Shown here: in pieces, positions 1 to 10,854 of the stretch
How positions within the stretch are numbered: the stretch's first letter is position 1
How the letters are laid out: each line of letters starts with the position of its first letter
DNA from: Candidatus Didemnitutus mandela
Lineage (GTDB): Bacteria > Verrucomicrobiota > Verrucomicrobiia > Opitutales > Opitutaceae
Direction: 5' to 3'
Length of the DNA: 64,000 nt
Assembly (NCBI GenBank): GCA_002591725.1
Contig: NJAL01000005.1
Coordinates: forward strand, 124,001-188,000
The notes under the pieces: model-generated
Database searches by the model: none
What the model saw: the letters and a program-made list of their open reading frames with translations, nothing else
Told to the model about the DNA's origin: nothing
Position numbers and translations under genes: made by a program

Positions 1-2084
1 GCGGTGCGGTTGGAGAAGTGGTTCTAAAATAGAACTTTGTAGAAAATACCCTGCTGATCGTTGATCGGGAGAATGAAGTCGAAATCACCGTTGGGTAGAA
101 TCTTCCATTTCTTACCATTTATCAGGTCCGAGTGTGTCCTTTAGCATCGTAGGTCCTTCGTTGCTGACATTAGAGATAGGCTCGGTGATTGAATTGTCAG
201 TCACGATGCTGAGAAGCATTTTTCGAAGCAAAGTTAATCGAGCGACCAAACGAGTCGGATGGAAGATCAGATGTCGGCAGCTTCATGACTTCGGAACGGA
301 ATATCATGTTAATTGAGACTCGCTCAAACTCGAAGATACGATTCGAGCCCTCTAAAAATTAGCTGGTTATGCACATGCTGTCCCAATGGATATTGGTGGA
401 ATTCGAGGCGAAGCCGCGCGCGGACACGGAACGAACATCGGCGTCAACGTAATTAACTCTGCCACTATGGGAGGTATTTTAAAAAATATTCGGGTTATCT
501 TCGTTGATGTTGCCGAAGGGGGATCGGGATCGTACGATATGATAATTTCAATGGCGGAAGCTTTAGCCGCTGCTCGTTTTTCGCAAAGGCATTGCCCTTA
601 TATTCGCGATTGCTCTATACGATGTCGGTCTTGCAGCGGCTTTCCCTTCGCCGTAGTGTAAACGTTTGACTTCCCTAACTGCCACGTTCTCGTATTAATA
701 GTTGCTAAATCCGTTGATGAAAGTCTTGTCGATTGTTTCTTTTGATGGTGACAAGGGCATTGTTCAGGTAACGGTCCCTACCAGCATTGAGAGCGCACAG
801 CCTTCAGTCATATCGTTGGTGGATTGAACGTTCGCCAAACCCCTTGCAGGCGGACGGTTGTCAATAAGACATTGGCCAAAAGCAGCAGCGTAAGGAACTC
901 ACGGAGACTCGGGCTCGGGATATCCAGTGATGGTGGCTAGGGTGTTCGGGTTAGGAACAAGTCAGGAGATATGATTGCACGCCAAACACAGTGTGTACTT
1001 TCACCTCATCCTCATCCCCGAGCAAAACCCGTCCATGACTGAGACAGCCGAAACACGAAAATCTTACGATGAGGCCAGATCCATGGGTTAGTTGCTCAAG
1101 GGGGGAAAGGTTTCGGAAAATTCTCGAATTTTCATTAATAAAATCGATATTCAATTAGGAGCAAACGTAACGTATAGCCACTGGTAAGTAAAAAATGCCC
1201 TGATTTTGTGTCCCTTCTCGATTCGTCTATGCCACCGTGAAGAGCAATTCCGTTGCCGGGAAAACCGATTCCCTGAAACACTAGATAGTAAGCCACAATT
1301 TGCGTAATGTTTTCCGGATTCTTAAAGGTGCTCGGGAAAAACGACGGACTTGAAACCCGGCAATGTTGCGTGAATGCTCAAGGCTCCCATCATGACGACA
1401 CTGTAACTTGGAAAACTCGTTAGAAAATAGGATTCGAAACTCGAGCATAGGTTCGGTGCTCATCCAACTCGGAAACGATTTCCTTAGATCGAGATGTGAG
1501 AACTTGCCACCAGCGTGGTGCTCGAGGAACTTACCACCCAAACCAAGGAGACTTCACATTTTGTCAATTTGCTGCGACAAGCGTGCGTTCATGATCGCCG
1601 TCCAAGATAACCTGCACCTGCTGTGGTGCGCCGCATCCCGCCTAGGCTTTCTTGCCGAGCTTCATTGCTCGGCTACCGTTTCTCACCTATTTTCCTCCCC
1701 AAAGGATTGAGTGAGTCCTATAGTCTGGGAGAACGCCTAACCAAGCAAACCGCTCTACACGCACGTTGCATCCACCGGCATCCGCAAAGATATCGATTGC
1801 ACACTGAAGTGCGGTTAGAACATAGATGACGAAGAATTTACTTTTCCCGTGTGCTGCCGCGCCCCACCATTTTCCTCGGAAAGACCAGCGCTACACTGCC
1901 ATCGGCAGCGTAGCTACCACCGTACGGCTTTCTTGCGAGCGTATCCCCTGAAATCTCGCTCATTGTCAAGTACGCTATTAAGTTGGTCTCTAAGCCCTAC
2001 GATGCAGGCATCGTCCAAATTAGCTTTGGTCTCCAAAACTTTTACTCTAGCATGCTGTGTCGAGATTGTAGCCCGCTAGGCTCG
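1..2084. other. Decayed DNA at left edge
   Basis: No open frame here is convincing. Only short frames of 60-120 codons occur on either strand and all look accidental. The upper part probably carries the ruined 3' half of the TonB-dependent receptor that begins near 3415 on the minus strand, since such receptors need about 3 kb. On the minus strand at about 125 to 20 there is a readable stretch with LPNGDFDFILPI and QGIFYKV, which resembles the C-terminal end of a secreted protein, but I cannot name it. Confidence 0.4.
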
Positions 2085-3415
2085 CTCTGTTCCAACGAGT
2101 TTAGCCGCTGCTCTCAAGAAGTCTGTGATGCTTTTCTGGAAGATTGCTACCAAAATGACGTCGGCCGGCTTAAAATAATATTTGATTGAGAGGTTGAAGT
2201 TATTGCTCTAGAAAAGTAGCAAACCTGTAGTTGCGAATCATAATCGTTGTCACCCGGATTACCCAGCTCGGCATTGTTATGTTATCGAGCGTGATCACGG
2301 CTCCCAGAAAAACTTACTCAAAATCTATCCTTTAGAACAGCCGTACCTAGCATAGGTGAGGCGGATAATCAAAATTTTTCGGAAAACTGTAAACGACCTA
2401 AATTGGGACCAATTTAGGTCGTTTAACACGATGCCGAAATCCAAATGCAACGGGTCGGCGTAGCTGAAATCAAATCTCGCCGGGAGGCCTTGGCGCGATT
2501 TCTCCACAGATGGTCCCCGGGGCTTAGTGAGCGTAACACCCTCCCTGTTTACCGATGTGTAAGGCGCCGTATTTGGATTTGCGATCATCTCGCTCAATGA
2601 CGTTTTCCTAACGAAATAGACTGAGCCGCCAAACGAATCGGTAAGCATCGATGGCGTTGGCACTTTTGCTAACTCGATGTGCGCGACATTAGCCACATTA
2701 TTAATCGAGGCTTGCTCAAGCTCGAGCGAATTGATTTAATTAAAAAAGCACTCTTGGCTATGCGATTGCCATCTGCATTGACCGACGCAAAGGCTGACCA
2801 AAATATCTTCGCATCAAAATCTAACACACATCAGAAGCCACATAATCCACGTAAATCCCGGACGGTTGTCTTAATAAGAGACTCGGATTTTATTCCGTTA
2901 CGTCAACCAAAACATTGGCCGTAATCGCACTTTCCAAATTGGGGAAAACTGCTGTTCATTAATTACCACGGTATCACCTGTCTGTTGCTTCGCCTCGACA
3001 AAAAAGATCTTTAGCTTTTAGCGGCTCTCCTGACAGTCGCGATACTTCTCGTGCTTTTAAAAAGGTCTGATTGGTTCCAGAACTTGGTGCTTCGTTCTAC
3101 TGTGGCGCCAGGCGGGGCATCGAGAGTGATTTTGGCTTTGCCCAACCCAGTATAAAATATCCTGAGTTTCGCTTGTTCTGAAAATACGCGAGGCAAGCGA
3201 AGCGTAGGAGCCGAACCCACCAGAAAATACGACTTGGGTGCTTCCGGCCATCCCCACCCGAGCATTGTTTAGATAGCGAATTCTCAAAACACTGCTCACA
3301 CTTATGGTGAGGGTTCCCGCGACCGCGCTTTGTTGTGCCAAGACTAGCAAGATGGAAACGAAAAACAGGAAAGCAGCTCCAACGGAAGAAAGGCGTGCGG
3401 TTTAGTCTTATTGAA
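2085..3415 (-). pseudogene. TonB-dependent outer-membrane receptor, decayed
   Basis: Pieces of one receptor can be read from the minus strand in order but in different frames. From about 3400 there is a signal peptide (VGAAFLFFVSILLVLAQQ). Next comes a carboxypeptidase-regulatory-like domain with RYLNNARVGMAGS, then FYTGLGKAKITLDAPPGATV after a frame change. The plug region carries INEQQFSP, then ASINNVANVAHIELAKVPTP and GGSVYFVRKTS at 2700-2600, then FDFSYADP and DFGIVL. A late barrel piece, NNFNLSIKYYFKP followed by FQKSITDFLRAAAK, lies near 2190-2090. This domain order is typical of the large TonB receptors abundant in Opitutales, which import siderophores, vitamins or glycans across the outer membrane. 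Several frameshifts and stops make it non-functional. The 3' end cannot be fixed and may reach the window edge. Confidence 0.75.
2390..2425. repeat. 36-bp inverted repeat (17-bp arms, 2-nt spacer)
   Basis: The left arm TAAACGACCTAAATTGG (2390-2406) is matched exactly by its reverse complement at 2409-2425, around the spacer GA. It interrupts the TonB receptor remnant just after the conserved DFGIVL stretch, where homologous receptors would continue into barrel sequence. Neither side ends in a T-run, so it does not look like a simple terminator. Confidence 0.8.
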
Positions 3416-3849
3416 AAATAGGGACGCGTCTGCTGCTCGACTCCGCGGCAAGGTGCCACAACTTCGACTCAGACATGCTATATAGCGTTATATAGGGTTG
3501 TGTTTATATAGTATATGGTTGGAATTTAATGCGCTGCGAAGATCAGCGGAACTCCGTACGATCTTATTGGAATATCGAACGGATCACCCGATAGAAGGGG
3601 TATGTTAGCGCATGCCTAACTACTATTAACACCTTATAACAATTATTTTATAATATTCAATTCATTGGTCCTAAAAAAATTTTAGTCCAATGAAACTTGG
3701 ATCCTTCAATTCCGATCGACCTTAGCAACTCTTGCTTATATCCTTTACCCGCATTAAATCCCGAAAAAGTCATCGCGCTCATCTGCACGGATAGCTCTTC
3801 CTTGCTCGTTGAATGTATCCGCGCCCTTTCGGCGTTGGCAGCTTGAGCT

Positions 3850-5345
3850 GTATTGGAGCTCACGATGGCAACTCTCGGCGCCATTGAAATATGGCGTCAA
3901 GGCTTTCCAAGTAACTGTCAGGGCTCGGTGTTAGTTTATGGTACGTTATGCGGTTTGGTCTTTTGGAGGCTCTCCTTCTCAGTTATCTCGGCGCACTGGG
4001 AGACTTTGTGCTCGCTCGGTGGATACTGCCGGCAGCCTTTCACCTGGATGCTGTCTGGAAAAGCGCTGGTAATTATCCTTGGGTAGCGGCTGTGTCTTGG
4101 TTTTGAGTTCCGCATATGGAACTATTGCGGGTGCTATCGGGCAATCGTGGGCTGGACCGAGCTCTGGCCCGATTGTGGTTGTGTCCTGGTAGTCGTTCAA
4201 TTTTTCATTTGTGGGTGACGCTTGTAGCCTGTTGCTTACTACACTCGATCGAGAACTGCAGCCCTCGATGCTTGCCAATCTGGGCTTCGAACGCGAATAG
4301 GCGCTGACTTCTACTTTCAGCCCGGCCCTATGGGCGTTAGCTATGAAAAAACCGTGTCTGCACTTACTAACTTACAGAATGGCTCCGCATGAGCATCCTG
4401 TCCGTTCCGGGCGCGAAGTCCCTGGGCTTTTCCTCCACCGGGGGGTTCCCGGAAACCAGACGGATTCACGTTTGATCTTTTGCAATCCATCTCATCCGGT
4501 GTCGCAAAAGAGTTTCCAAAAACACAGCGTCTCCACCGACCACTTTAATGTCGCTACCATTCCTATTTTGACGGGAAGAAACTTTCTGCCCAGCGACGCC
4601 AAGAAGTTCCAACCAATGGCCATTATCGGCGCCAGCCTAGCCAGGAAAATCTCTGGGAATACCACCCCAATCGGACACGCTCTTTGGCTTTGGACCAAAA
4701 TCTTTGAAGGACAATTTCTCCGTTGTAGACGTCGTCGTTGATGGGAAGGGAAACTGCACTCGCGAGTGGGTTGCCGGCCATGTCTTACCTGCCGGTTCCG
4801 CACCGCGAAAATCTCGAGCTAAATTTTCTCGCCGTGTGCTTTGATGGATCCGAAGCCGCCAGTTTCAACAAAGCTGGCGCGTATCGGTTCAGGACTTATT
4901 TTCTCCAGCTGGAAAGCTCTTGGAAGAAGAATGGCCGACGACCTACGACGGATTTCCCATCACACAATTGGCTGCAATTTTTAGCATCTGTGTGCTGTTT
5001 CTGGCGGCCGTTGGTATCGCGAGATTTTCCAGCTGCTCTTGATCGGCTTGTGTCTGGCCATTGGTACGGCACCCCGCTGGATTGACGTGCTGCGGGGCGT
5101 CTTGTTCGATGCTCGTTCCTATCCTGATGCTGAAAACCAACTAGCCAGCCGCAAGTGGCGGCGTATGAGTTTAATGAGACTTTCCAGAAGGTTTGCTTCC
5201 CGAACAGATGGCCTGCATACTAGTGATATCCTTGACAATGGCATGACCATGCTGTTATTGAAAACTGGAATTGTCTTAACGTCAGACGGCAATAACACGG
5301 TCAAATCCGCAAATCCGCCCTTTGCAGGGAATTGGCCGCAGGAGT
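3850..5345 (+). pseudogene. MacB/FtsX-type ABC transporter permease, decayed
   Basis: Frames must be switched several times, but the order of landmarks fits the large permeases with a MacB-like periplasmic domain. An early membrane part has LLEALLLSYLG with a following hydrophobic stretch. Then comes NLGFERE and FQPGPMGVSYEKTVSALTNLQ near 4270-4390, matching the family's NPGFD segment and the helix after it. The strongest match is HFNVATIPILTGRNF followed by AIIGASLARKISGNTTPIGHA (4540-4680), the familiar 'becomes effective, reset, carry out' region with the pattern LLRGRxF, VAIVNxxLARR and PIG. Weaker transmembrane remains follow to about 5340. The family exports peptides, drugs or lipids. 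It is dead here, with many stops and frame changes. Confidence 0.65.
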
Positions 5346-5439
5346 GACATCATGATAAGTTCGCAACGTAGCGAATCTTGGGGCAGCAATTAAAGCTGTC
5401 GCCACTATTTGATTATTTCTGATACTGGAGGTGTGCAGG

Positions 5440-6560
5440 TGTGCTCCGCCTTGTCAGAAATAAGATCGTGGAGACTCCCTTCATTTTCTCTGAAACGATT
5501 AGAGAGGAAAGATCCGTTAATCCTCTTTGTTGTGGCGATACTGGCTATACTTTGAAGAGCCTATTGTCGAAACTTGTGCCTTTCGGCCAAAAAGGGCGCT
5601 CAAAAACTACACACCTCGAACGGTTAGCCGACAGCGTAAAGAAGCAGATGGAGCGATTCCAGCGTTTGGAGGATACCAGTGGTATTGTTCCCGGCATCGC
5701 CGACAGCTTCAGCAGCGTTCTGTTGTCTATTCTAATGGCGATAACATTGCTGTATAGAAGCAACAACAAAAACACCCTTACTTGTACGCTTTCCTCACTT
5801 CCCCACCATGGGGGAAGCGCTAAACGCAGCGCTGGGCTGGTCCGTTAGGCCCTTAGCTTCGCGCGCGGCGTGAATAGAAAAGCGGAGATCATCCAAAACA
5901 AACACATCCTCAGAAAAATACTGGACGTTACGCAGCAAACTTTTGCAAAAAATCTTGATTGGGGGCGTGCTTTGCCATTTCGGGTTAATCTCGCTCAAGG
6001 GTACCAAATTTTCTGAGTCTTTGTAGCACCAGCTAGGTTGGTTATATTCTTTCCAGAGGCAAACTCACCATTAAGTGCCACATCGAGGTTGTGTATCACC
6101 TTACCGCTCTTGTTGTTCTTCAGGTTAAGCCAGGCTATTATCTTATTTTAGAGACAAACAGACACGAGCAACGGACATCCCACCTTATATTTTTCGCAAG
6201 ATCTGGATGCCTTTCTTAACGACAAAAGGGGAAACGGCGCCAACTTAGGCCTATTGGCTGTGTAAAGAGATGCACCGAAGGCTACAACGGCTTCATCAAA
6301 TTGGAGACCCATGTGGGACAAGGGAGATCATTCGAAATCAGACTTCCCGCCTCTCCCGACAAAGTCTCCTTGGAGAAACTCAATAAACCCACAACTTTGC
6401 ATCGCAGGGAAAAATTAACTTTGATCGTGGATGACGACGAGCAAGGTGCGAGATATTGAGAGCGCCATTTTCGTGCAAAACGACCACCATGTCGTTGCTG
6501 CTGTAGACGACACCCACACGCTCACCCTTTGCCAAGCAATGCACTGAAAAACAGTTAATA
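5440..6560 (+). pseudogene. Hybrid sensor histidine kinase, decayed C-terminal half
   Basis: The dimerisation box reads RLEDTSGIVPGIADSFSSVL and then SILMAITLL (5670-5760). It lines up with the family pattern RLEALGxLAGGIAHDFNNxL, but the phosphorylatable His is lost because HDFNN has become DSFSS. The ATP-binding part survives as IPPYIFRKIWMPFLTTKGET near 6175-6235 (family IPxEIxxKIFDPFFTTKGxG), followed by GYNGFIKLETHVGQGRSFEI and RLPAS. Straight after this is LTLIVDDDEQGARY, the start of a receiver domain. The protein would have been a cytoplasmic or membrane sensor passing a phosphate to its own receiver. It is broken by several stops and frameshifts. Confidence 0.7.
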
Positions 6561-6757
6561 AAGCAGTCACCTAGTGACTTTAACATGAAAAATATCAAAA
6601 TCTCAGCTTTTTTCGTGTTGTGAACGATAAATAATTTATCTTTCCGGATTGTCCTGATAGGCGACCATCTGAGCGTTCGTTAGCAATATGCCGACGCTCC
6701 AACTCGTAGACCGACTTTTCCTCGAGCTTGTTACTGCATCGACACTCTTTGCATAGG

Positions 6758-6779
6758 CTGGATGGAATATTCCATCCAG
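6758..6779. repeat. 22-bp perfect palindrome
   Basis: CTGGATGGAATATTCCATCC and its last two bases AG form an uninterrupted palindrome centred on AATATT. It lies about 25 bases beyond the stop codon of the minus-strand protease gene, next to that gene's terminator, so it may back up termination. It could also be a protein-binding site. Confidence 0.7.
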
Positions 6780-6781
6780 AA

Positions 6782-6808
6782 AAGCTGGCAGACTAGCTAC
6801 CAGCTTAA
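6782..6808 (-). terminator. Rho-independent terminator of the M50 protease gene
   Basis: Read on the minus strand, AAGCTGG and CCAGCTT pair across an 11-base loop and are followed by TTTT. The hairpin overlaps the end of the protease gene. Confidence 0.55.
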
Positions 6809-7602
6809 ATGTTGTCTGGATCGATATGCGTCACGTGCATCCCGGCCACCAGCAGGGCAACCAACGCAAAATAGGTGACCGCCATCGTCACCCGCTGAAT
6901 TGGCGCCATCTCGAAATACCGCTCTTCTTTCTCAGTGTGTGCTTGGAAAAGCGACCATATACGTGGCAACGACGAAGCTAAAATCAAAACTAACAGAAAA
7001 CTGGGGTACTGCCAGACCATTACACCGAGGATGACGAAACCGATCACCCACAGCCAAGGCGACAGCGCTGTTGCAATTCGGCCGCCATCGAGAAATCCGA
7101 TTGGGATCAAGTTAAAAAGATTCAGGAAGAATCCCGAATAAGCTAGCGCGCGAAACACCGGATTGTCGGTTGCCACAAACAGGGCATCGCATCCCAGCGC
7201 GCCCACCGAACCGAGCAGCGGCCCGCCAATTCCAACACAGGATTCAATCCACGCGTTATGGGGCCTGTCACGTAGCGCGATCAGCGCCCCCATGAATGGC
7301 ACAAACATCGGTGCACCAACCTTCAGGCCAAAGCTTCGCGCTGCGAGCAAATGCCCGCATTCGTGCACAAACATCAGCATGACAAAACCTAACGCAAATT
7401 GCCAACCCCAGGTCAGTGTGTATACGCCGATTGACAAAATCATCGTGCTGCCCGTCTTGAGAATCACTGGAAGAAATTTAAGGACTACCCCAAAATATTT
7501 GAAGAGGAATGCGCTTGCTGCCGTGATGGGCGCGAGCAGTCTTTTCCAGCCCGGAGGCGGTGGTGACATCATTGGAGGAAAATTTGAATCCACTCCTCTC
7601 AT
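6805..7602 (-). CDS. M50-family (site-2-protease-like) membrane metalloprotease
   Basis: The protein of 265 residues is intact. The zinc site HECGH sits near residue 80 inside a hydrophobic helix. The second site motif, LDGGRI, lies near residue 172 after FNLIPIG, as expected for the NPDG-type motif of site-2 proteases. At least five hydrophobic segments place it in the inner membrane. There is no PDZ domain, so it belongs to the short stand-alone M50 group and not to the RseP type. Members cleave membrane-embedded substrates, but the substrate here is unknown. The gene stands alone between ruins, with its own terminator. The start is ATG at 7602, and no strong ribosome-binding site is visible. 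Confidence 0.85.
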   Translation of the reverse strand: MRGVDSNFPPMMSPPPPGWKRLLAPITAASAFLFKYFGVVLKFLPVILKTGSTMILSIGVYTLTWGWQFALGFVMLMFVHECGHLLAARSFGLKVGAPMFVPFMGALIALRDRPHNAWIESCVGIGGPLLGSVGALGCDALFVATDNPVFRALAYSGFFLNLFNLIPIGFLDGGRIATALSPWLWVIGFVILGVMVWQYPSFLLVLILASSLPRIWSLFQAHTEKEERYFEMAPIQRVTMAVTYFALVALLVAGMHVTHIDPDNI

Positions 7603-7673
7603 TCTTTCTTAAGCGATTCCTTTTCGTCAAACTCTGTCCAAGCCATTGTATGAAATCGGAATTCAATTGAAGC

Positions 7674-8084
7674 CTATGATCGCTGAGCCTTGCCTGCTGC
7701 TGCTGTTTTGCGATCTGCTATGAAGGGCAACCCTTTGTGTTCCTGCGCCTCTTTTTTACTACCACCATTCCTTTTAGTCGCGGCCACAGTGTGTGCCGAC
7801 TTTCCTGGCTTCCATCCTCGGGTCTCACACGTGAAGGATCGAAACTTTATCTGCTGATGCCCAACACTATTTTCGGCCAATGGGTACAGTTTCTCGATGA
7901 CTTCAATCATGCTACCCGCCACCTTTCCTTTCTTCTGATTATCGCAAACCGGAGAAAGACTCCAGCATCATGATAGACTCATCCTGCTTCTGCAAGTTCG
8001 GCCAACAGATCGAGTTGATTTGGTGCGACAAACAACGGCCGCTTTTCCGCCATTGCAAAAATGGCCTATGCCTCTTTTCCCCAA
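7674..8084. other. Spacer without recognisable gene
   Basis: The minus-strand frame at 7674-7922 (82 codons) has a plausible start, MAGSMIEVIEKLYPLAENSV, but continues into low-complexity Lys/Gly-rich sequence. I cannot match it to a family. The rest shows nothing. Confidence 0.3.
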
Positions 8085-8760
8085 CATTACGACACTCATT
8101 CCCTCTACTGCCGTAGTGGCCGTCCCGGCTTGAAATTGCCGATGCTTCCCCTCGGTTTCGGCACAAAATTGGCTGTATCGATCTTTGCTGAAAATCGCTG
8201 TGTCCTAGTGCTGCGCACCTTCGGTGCTCGGTATCATTCACCTCAATTTCGCAAACAACTACAAACTGCCTTAAGGAACCGCCAAAACGAACTTTGAGAA
8301 AGCCCTCTCCAGCGATCTCTCAGACCCATCCCAACTAATTTATCATCTCGACTAAAGTTACCTACAACATCTGCCCCCGACCCTTTGCGCCTACAGTGAC
8401 GGCGGTTTGCGCAAATACCTGTTCTCCTCGTTCGATCAAAGCTTCCGGTGTATGGGCATCGACTATGTCGACATTTATTCCCATCGTCCCGAGCTAGCCC
8501 CCTTATCCATCAATAATCGCACTCGCTTCCGCTGTGCGCTCGGGTAGGGTGCTTGTATGCCATCGGATGCATTGATGCCGATGGGTGGGAACGCTCCCCG
8601 TGTCGAGGCAGTTCTTCAACATTGCTGCAACTTCGTAAAGCGCACTCCGATGTACCTGAGCATTCTGCGGCTGAACTTTTGCACTAGCGGTCGAGAAAAA
8701 TGTGATTTCCTTTGGCCTGAGTTTACCCAGGCCCAAGGCCCAGTAACCCCGTCCAGCTTC
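8085..8760 (+). pseudogene. Aldo/keto reductase of the YghZ type, decayed
   Basis: The N-terminal strand reads YCRSGRPGLKLPMLPLGFGT. Near 8232 it continues GIIHLNFANNYKLP, where the family has GITHFDLANNYGPPPG. A stretch equivalent to ELIISTKAGYDMWPGPYG can be read as QLIYHLD, SYLQHLPPTLCAYSDGG, then LRKYLFSSFDQSFRCMGIDY and VDIYSHRP. The last block is the most conserved part of the L-glyceraldehyde-3-phosphate reductase (YghZ) family. A later AVRSGRVLV (near 8545) matches the family's AVRSGKALY. The protein would have been an NADPH-dependent cytoplasmic reductase of aldehydes such as methylglyoxal. The catalytic Asp of FDLANNY is changed to Asn (LNFANNY), and frameshifts and stops have killed the gene. 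Confidence 0.75.
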
Positions 8761-10854
8761 CCGGAAACGGGTATCCGGCTACTGCCGAACGCCCCCCGTC
8801 GGCTAGCAGTTTGCCTTCGGGATTGGTGTCAGTAGTCGGTTCGAACGACTATGCGCCCTCCCACCGAAAGATTCTCTACTAGCGCATCCACGCGACTGCT
8901 AGCATTTTGAACGTCTTCTTGTTCTAGATTCTAGATGTGCAACATCTGCCTTTTTAGATTTTTACTGTGTGCAGCCCAACCGAGACAAAAGCCGAAGCTA
9001 ACGCGGGGGCTGCGCGATGCAGATATTGTTTTTTAACAAGAAGGAGTTGATAGCTGACATGGGGGAAGTACGGGTGATTTTTTACTCAAAAATGCAAGAG
9101 TGGTAAAGATGCTTCGCCATAATTAGGATGGGAAAATTCCGGGGAAATAGGTGCCGCCGGCACTGCTCTGGCGGGAAGAAGCGATTGGCCGGAGATTTGA
9201 GACAACTTGAAACCAATCAAAATCGGCGCGAGCCGCGCAAGATTGCCCGCAACATACGGATCGACACTGGAACCATCCAACATTCTCATATAAACGCACG
9301 TGTTGCAAATTACAAATAGGAAGCTGAGGCCGTTTGTGCTGCGACTGAAACAATAATAGACACCATCGTCTATTCTTTCGCGTAAGTAAATCGGTCTGGT
9401 GACAATCGGAAGGAAAGTGGTGTCCAAAGGATCTTGGCGCTTCAATTCGACTTGTTGACCATCCCAAAAACCAATTAGTGCTGGATTTCAGCAGCTGTGT
9501 TCAACCAAGTCCAAGAATAATATTAAATATAAGTTGAGTACATAGGCCGTATTATCGTTTTGCGCAAGTTGAAACTCCATTTTGTTGCGCTTGCGAATTC
9601 CAAAGCTGGAGCTTTTTCGAACAGAAGATTGGGCGAGTGGAAAATTGAGGTTTGGCGGCGGCACGTTATGCAATCTCAAAAATTCTGGGCATTCCGAAAG
9701 CGAGAATCAAGCCGTCTTGCGGATTCGGCTGCTATGCTACTGGAGACCGATTGCAGGCTGATTGACGCTCACCACCGGTGCGATCGGATGCTGCGGGGCA
9801 ACGTCTCTTTATATAATGTACTAGCGCCGGCTATCCGCGGCCAATCGACATCGAAGTTTTCGCCGATCACTGGCCACTCGTATCTCCAGACTACATACAT
9901 CAAGGTGCAAAGTGCGTTCCTAGGTCTCTTTGTTTGAAAATAAAAAAACTATTGCGAACCGTCCGGCGTAGTCGACAAACGCGTCTTTGGTGGAGGTCGC
10001 TGATTGTCGTGTCGTCCTTGCCCAAGCACGATGCGGTGCTCGTAGAGCACCGTAAATGCGCTTTCGCGCGAAAAACTGACTTCCAATTACTTTCGATGTC
10101 TTCCGCAGATATAAAAATAATACTAGCCGTGGCATTTTTAGAACCTCAGCCCCTCTAACGTATGAAGATTGAGGCACACCAATTTTATCGCCATCAATAA
10201 TCGCGCCGAGATTGCGGATAGCGTTTCCGTATCCGGTGTAAGTTCCATCAACATTAAGCGGTTGTTGGAGCCAAAGCGGTTTTTTATCCATGCGTGTATG
10301 AGGTAAGTGTTGCTACTTATTGTCCGAAAGTGGACACGGATCGATCAAGCCTTTACCCAACTTCATGAACGTCGACGCATTCTATTTTTCGATAAGATTG
10401 TTAGCCGTGATCACTCAGATGCCAAAGTTCAAATCGACGGTGTCTAAAACGCCTTTGCTGTACTTGCGGCTCCAGGAAAAGTTCCTACCGCACCCAATCG
10501 TAGCAGCACGTGGCTGAAGAGTTCCTAGCTAACCAGATCGCTCGAAATGGAGAATCGGAAGGCCTTGTACGTGGCTTAAAACTCGATTACGTCTGCCAAT
10601 AGTCGTTGCCTAAGCGGGACCCATCCGGATCGGAGTAATCTCTGCATCCAGGACAGGGTTTCGATATTCGCCGTTATCCAAATTGGCCGATCCGAAGACC
10701 GATAGTCGGCCACACCCAGACTGAACAAGCATTTATCACCAGAAAACGCAGGAATAAACGCATCACTGCTCGACAGTTATTTGCAAATTTACACCGCTGC
10801 AAGCAGCGAGTGCAACTTATCTATCGAAGCGTTCGTCTCGTGAATTACACACGA
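8761..10854. other. Decayed DNA, 2.1 kb
   Basis: No gene can be named. On the minus strand at 10290-10160 there is a readable piece with LNVDGTYTGYGNAIRNLGAI, preceded at 10500-10440 by NFSWSRKYSKGVLDTVDLNF, so a minus-strand gene once lay here. A short hairpin with 8-bp arms (CGGTGCTC and GAGCACCG) lies at 10034-10052. Everything else is short random frames. Confidence 0.35.

Noticed and set aside
1..10854. Frameshifts in the ruins as sequencing error
   Set aside because: The ruins carry many stops, missing motifs and altered catalytic residues, while adjacent conserved genes are clean over kilobases. Only the two single-base run differences in polX and hemW could be error.
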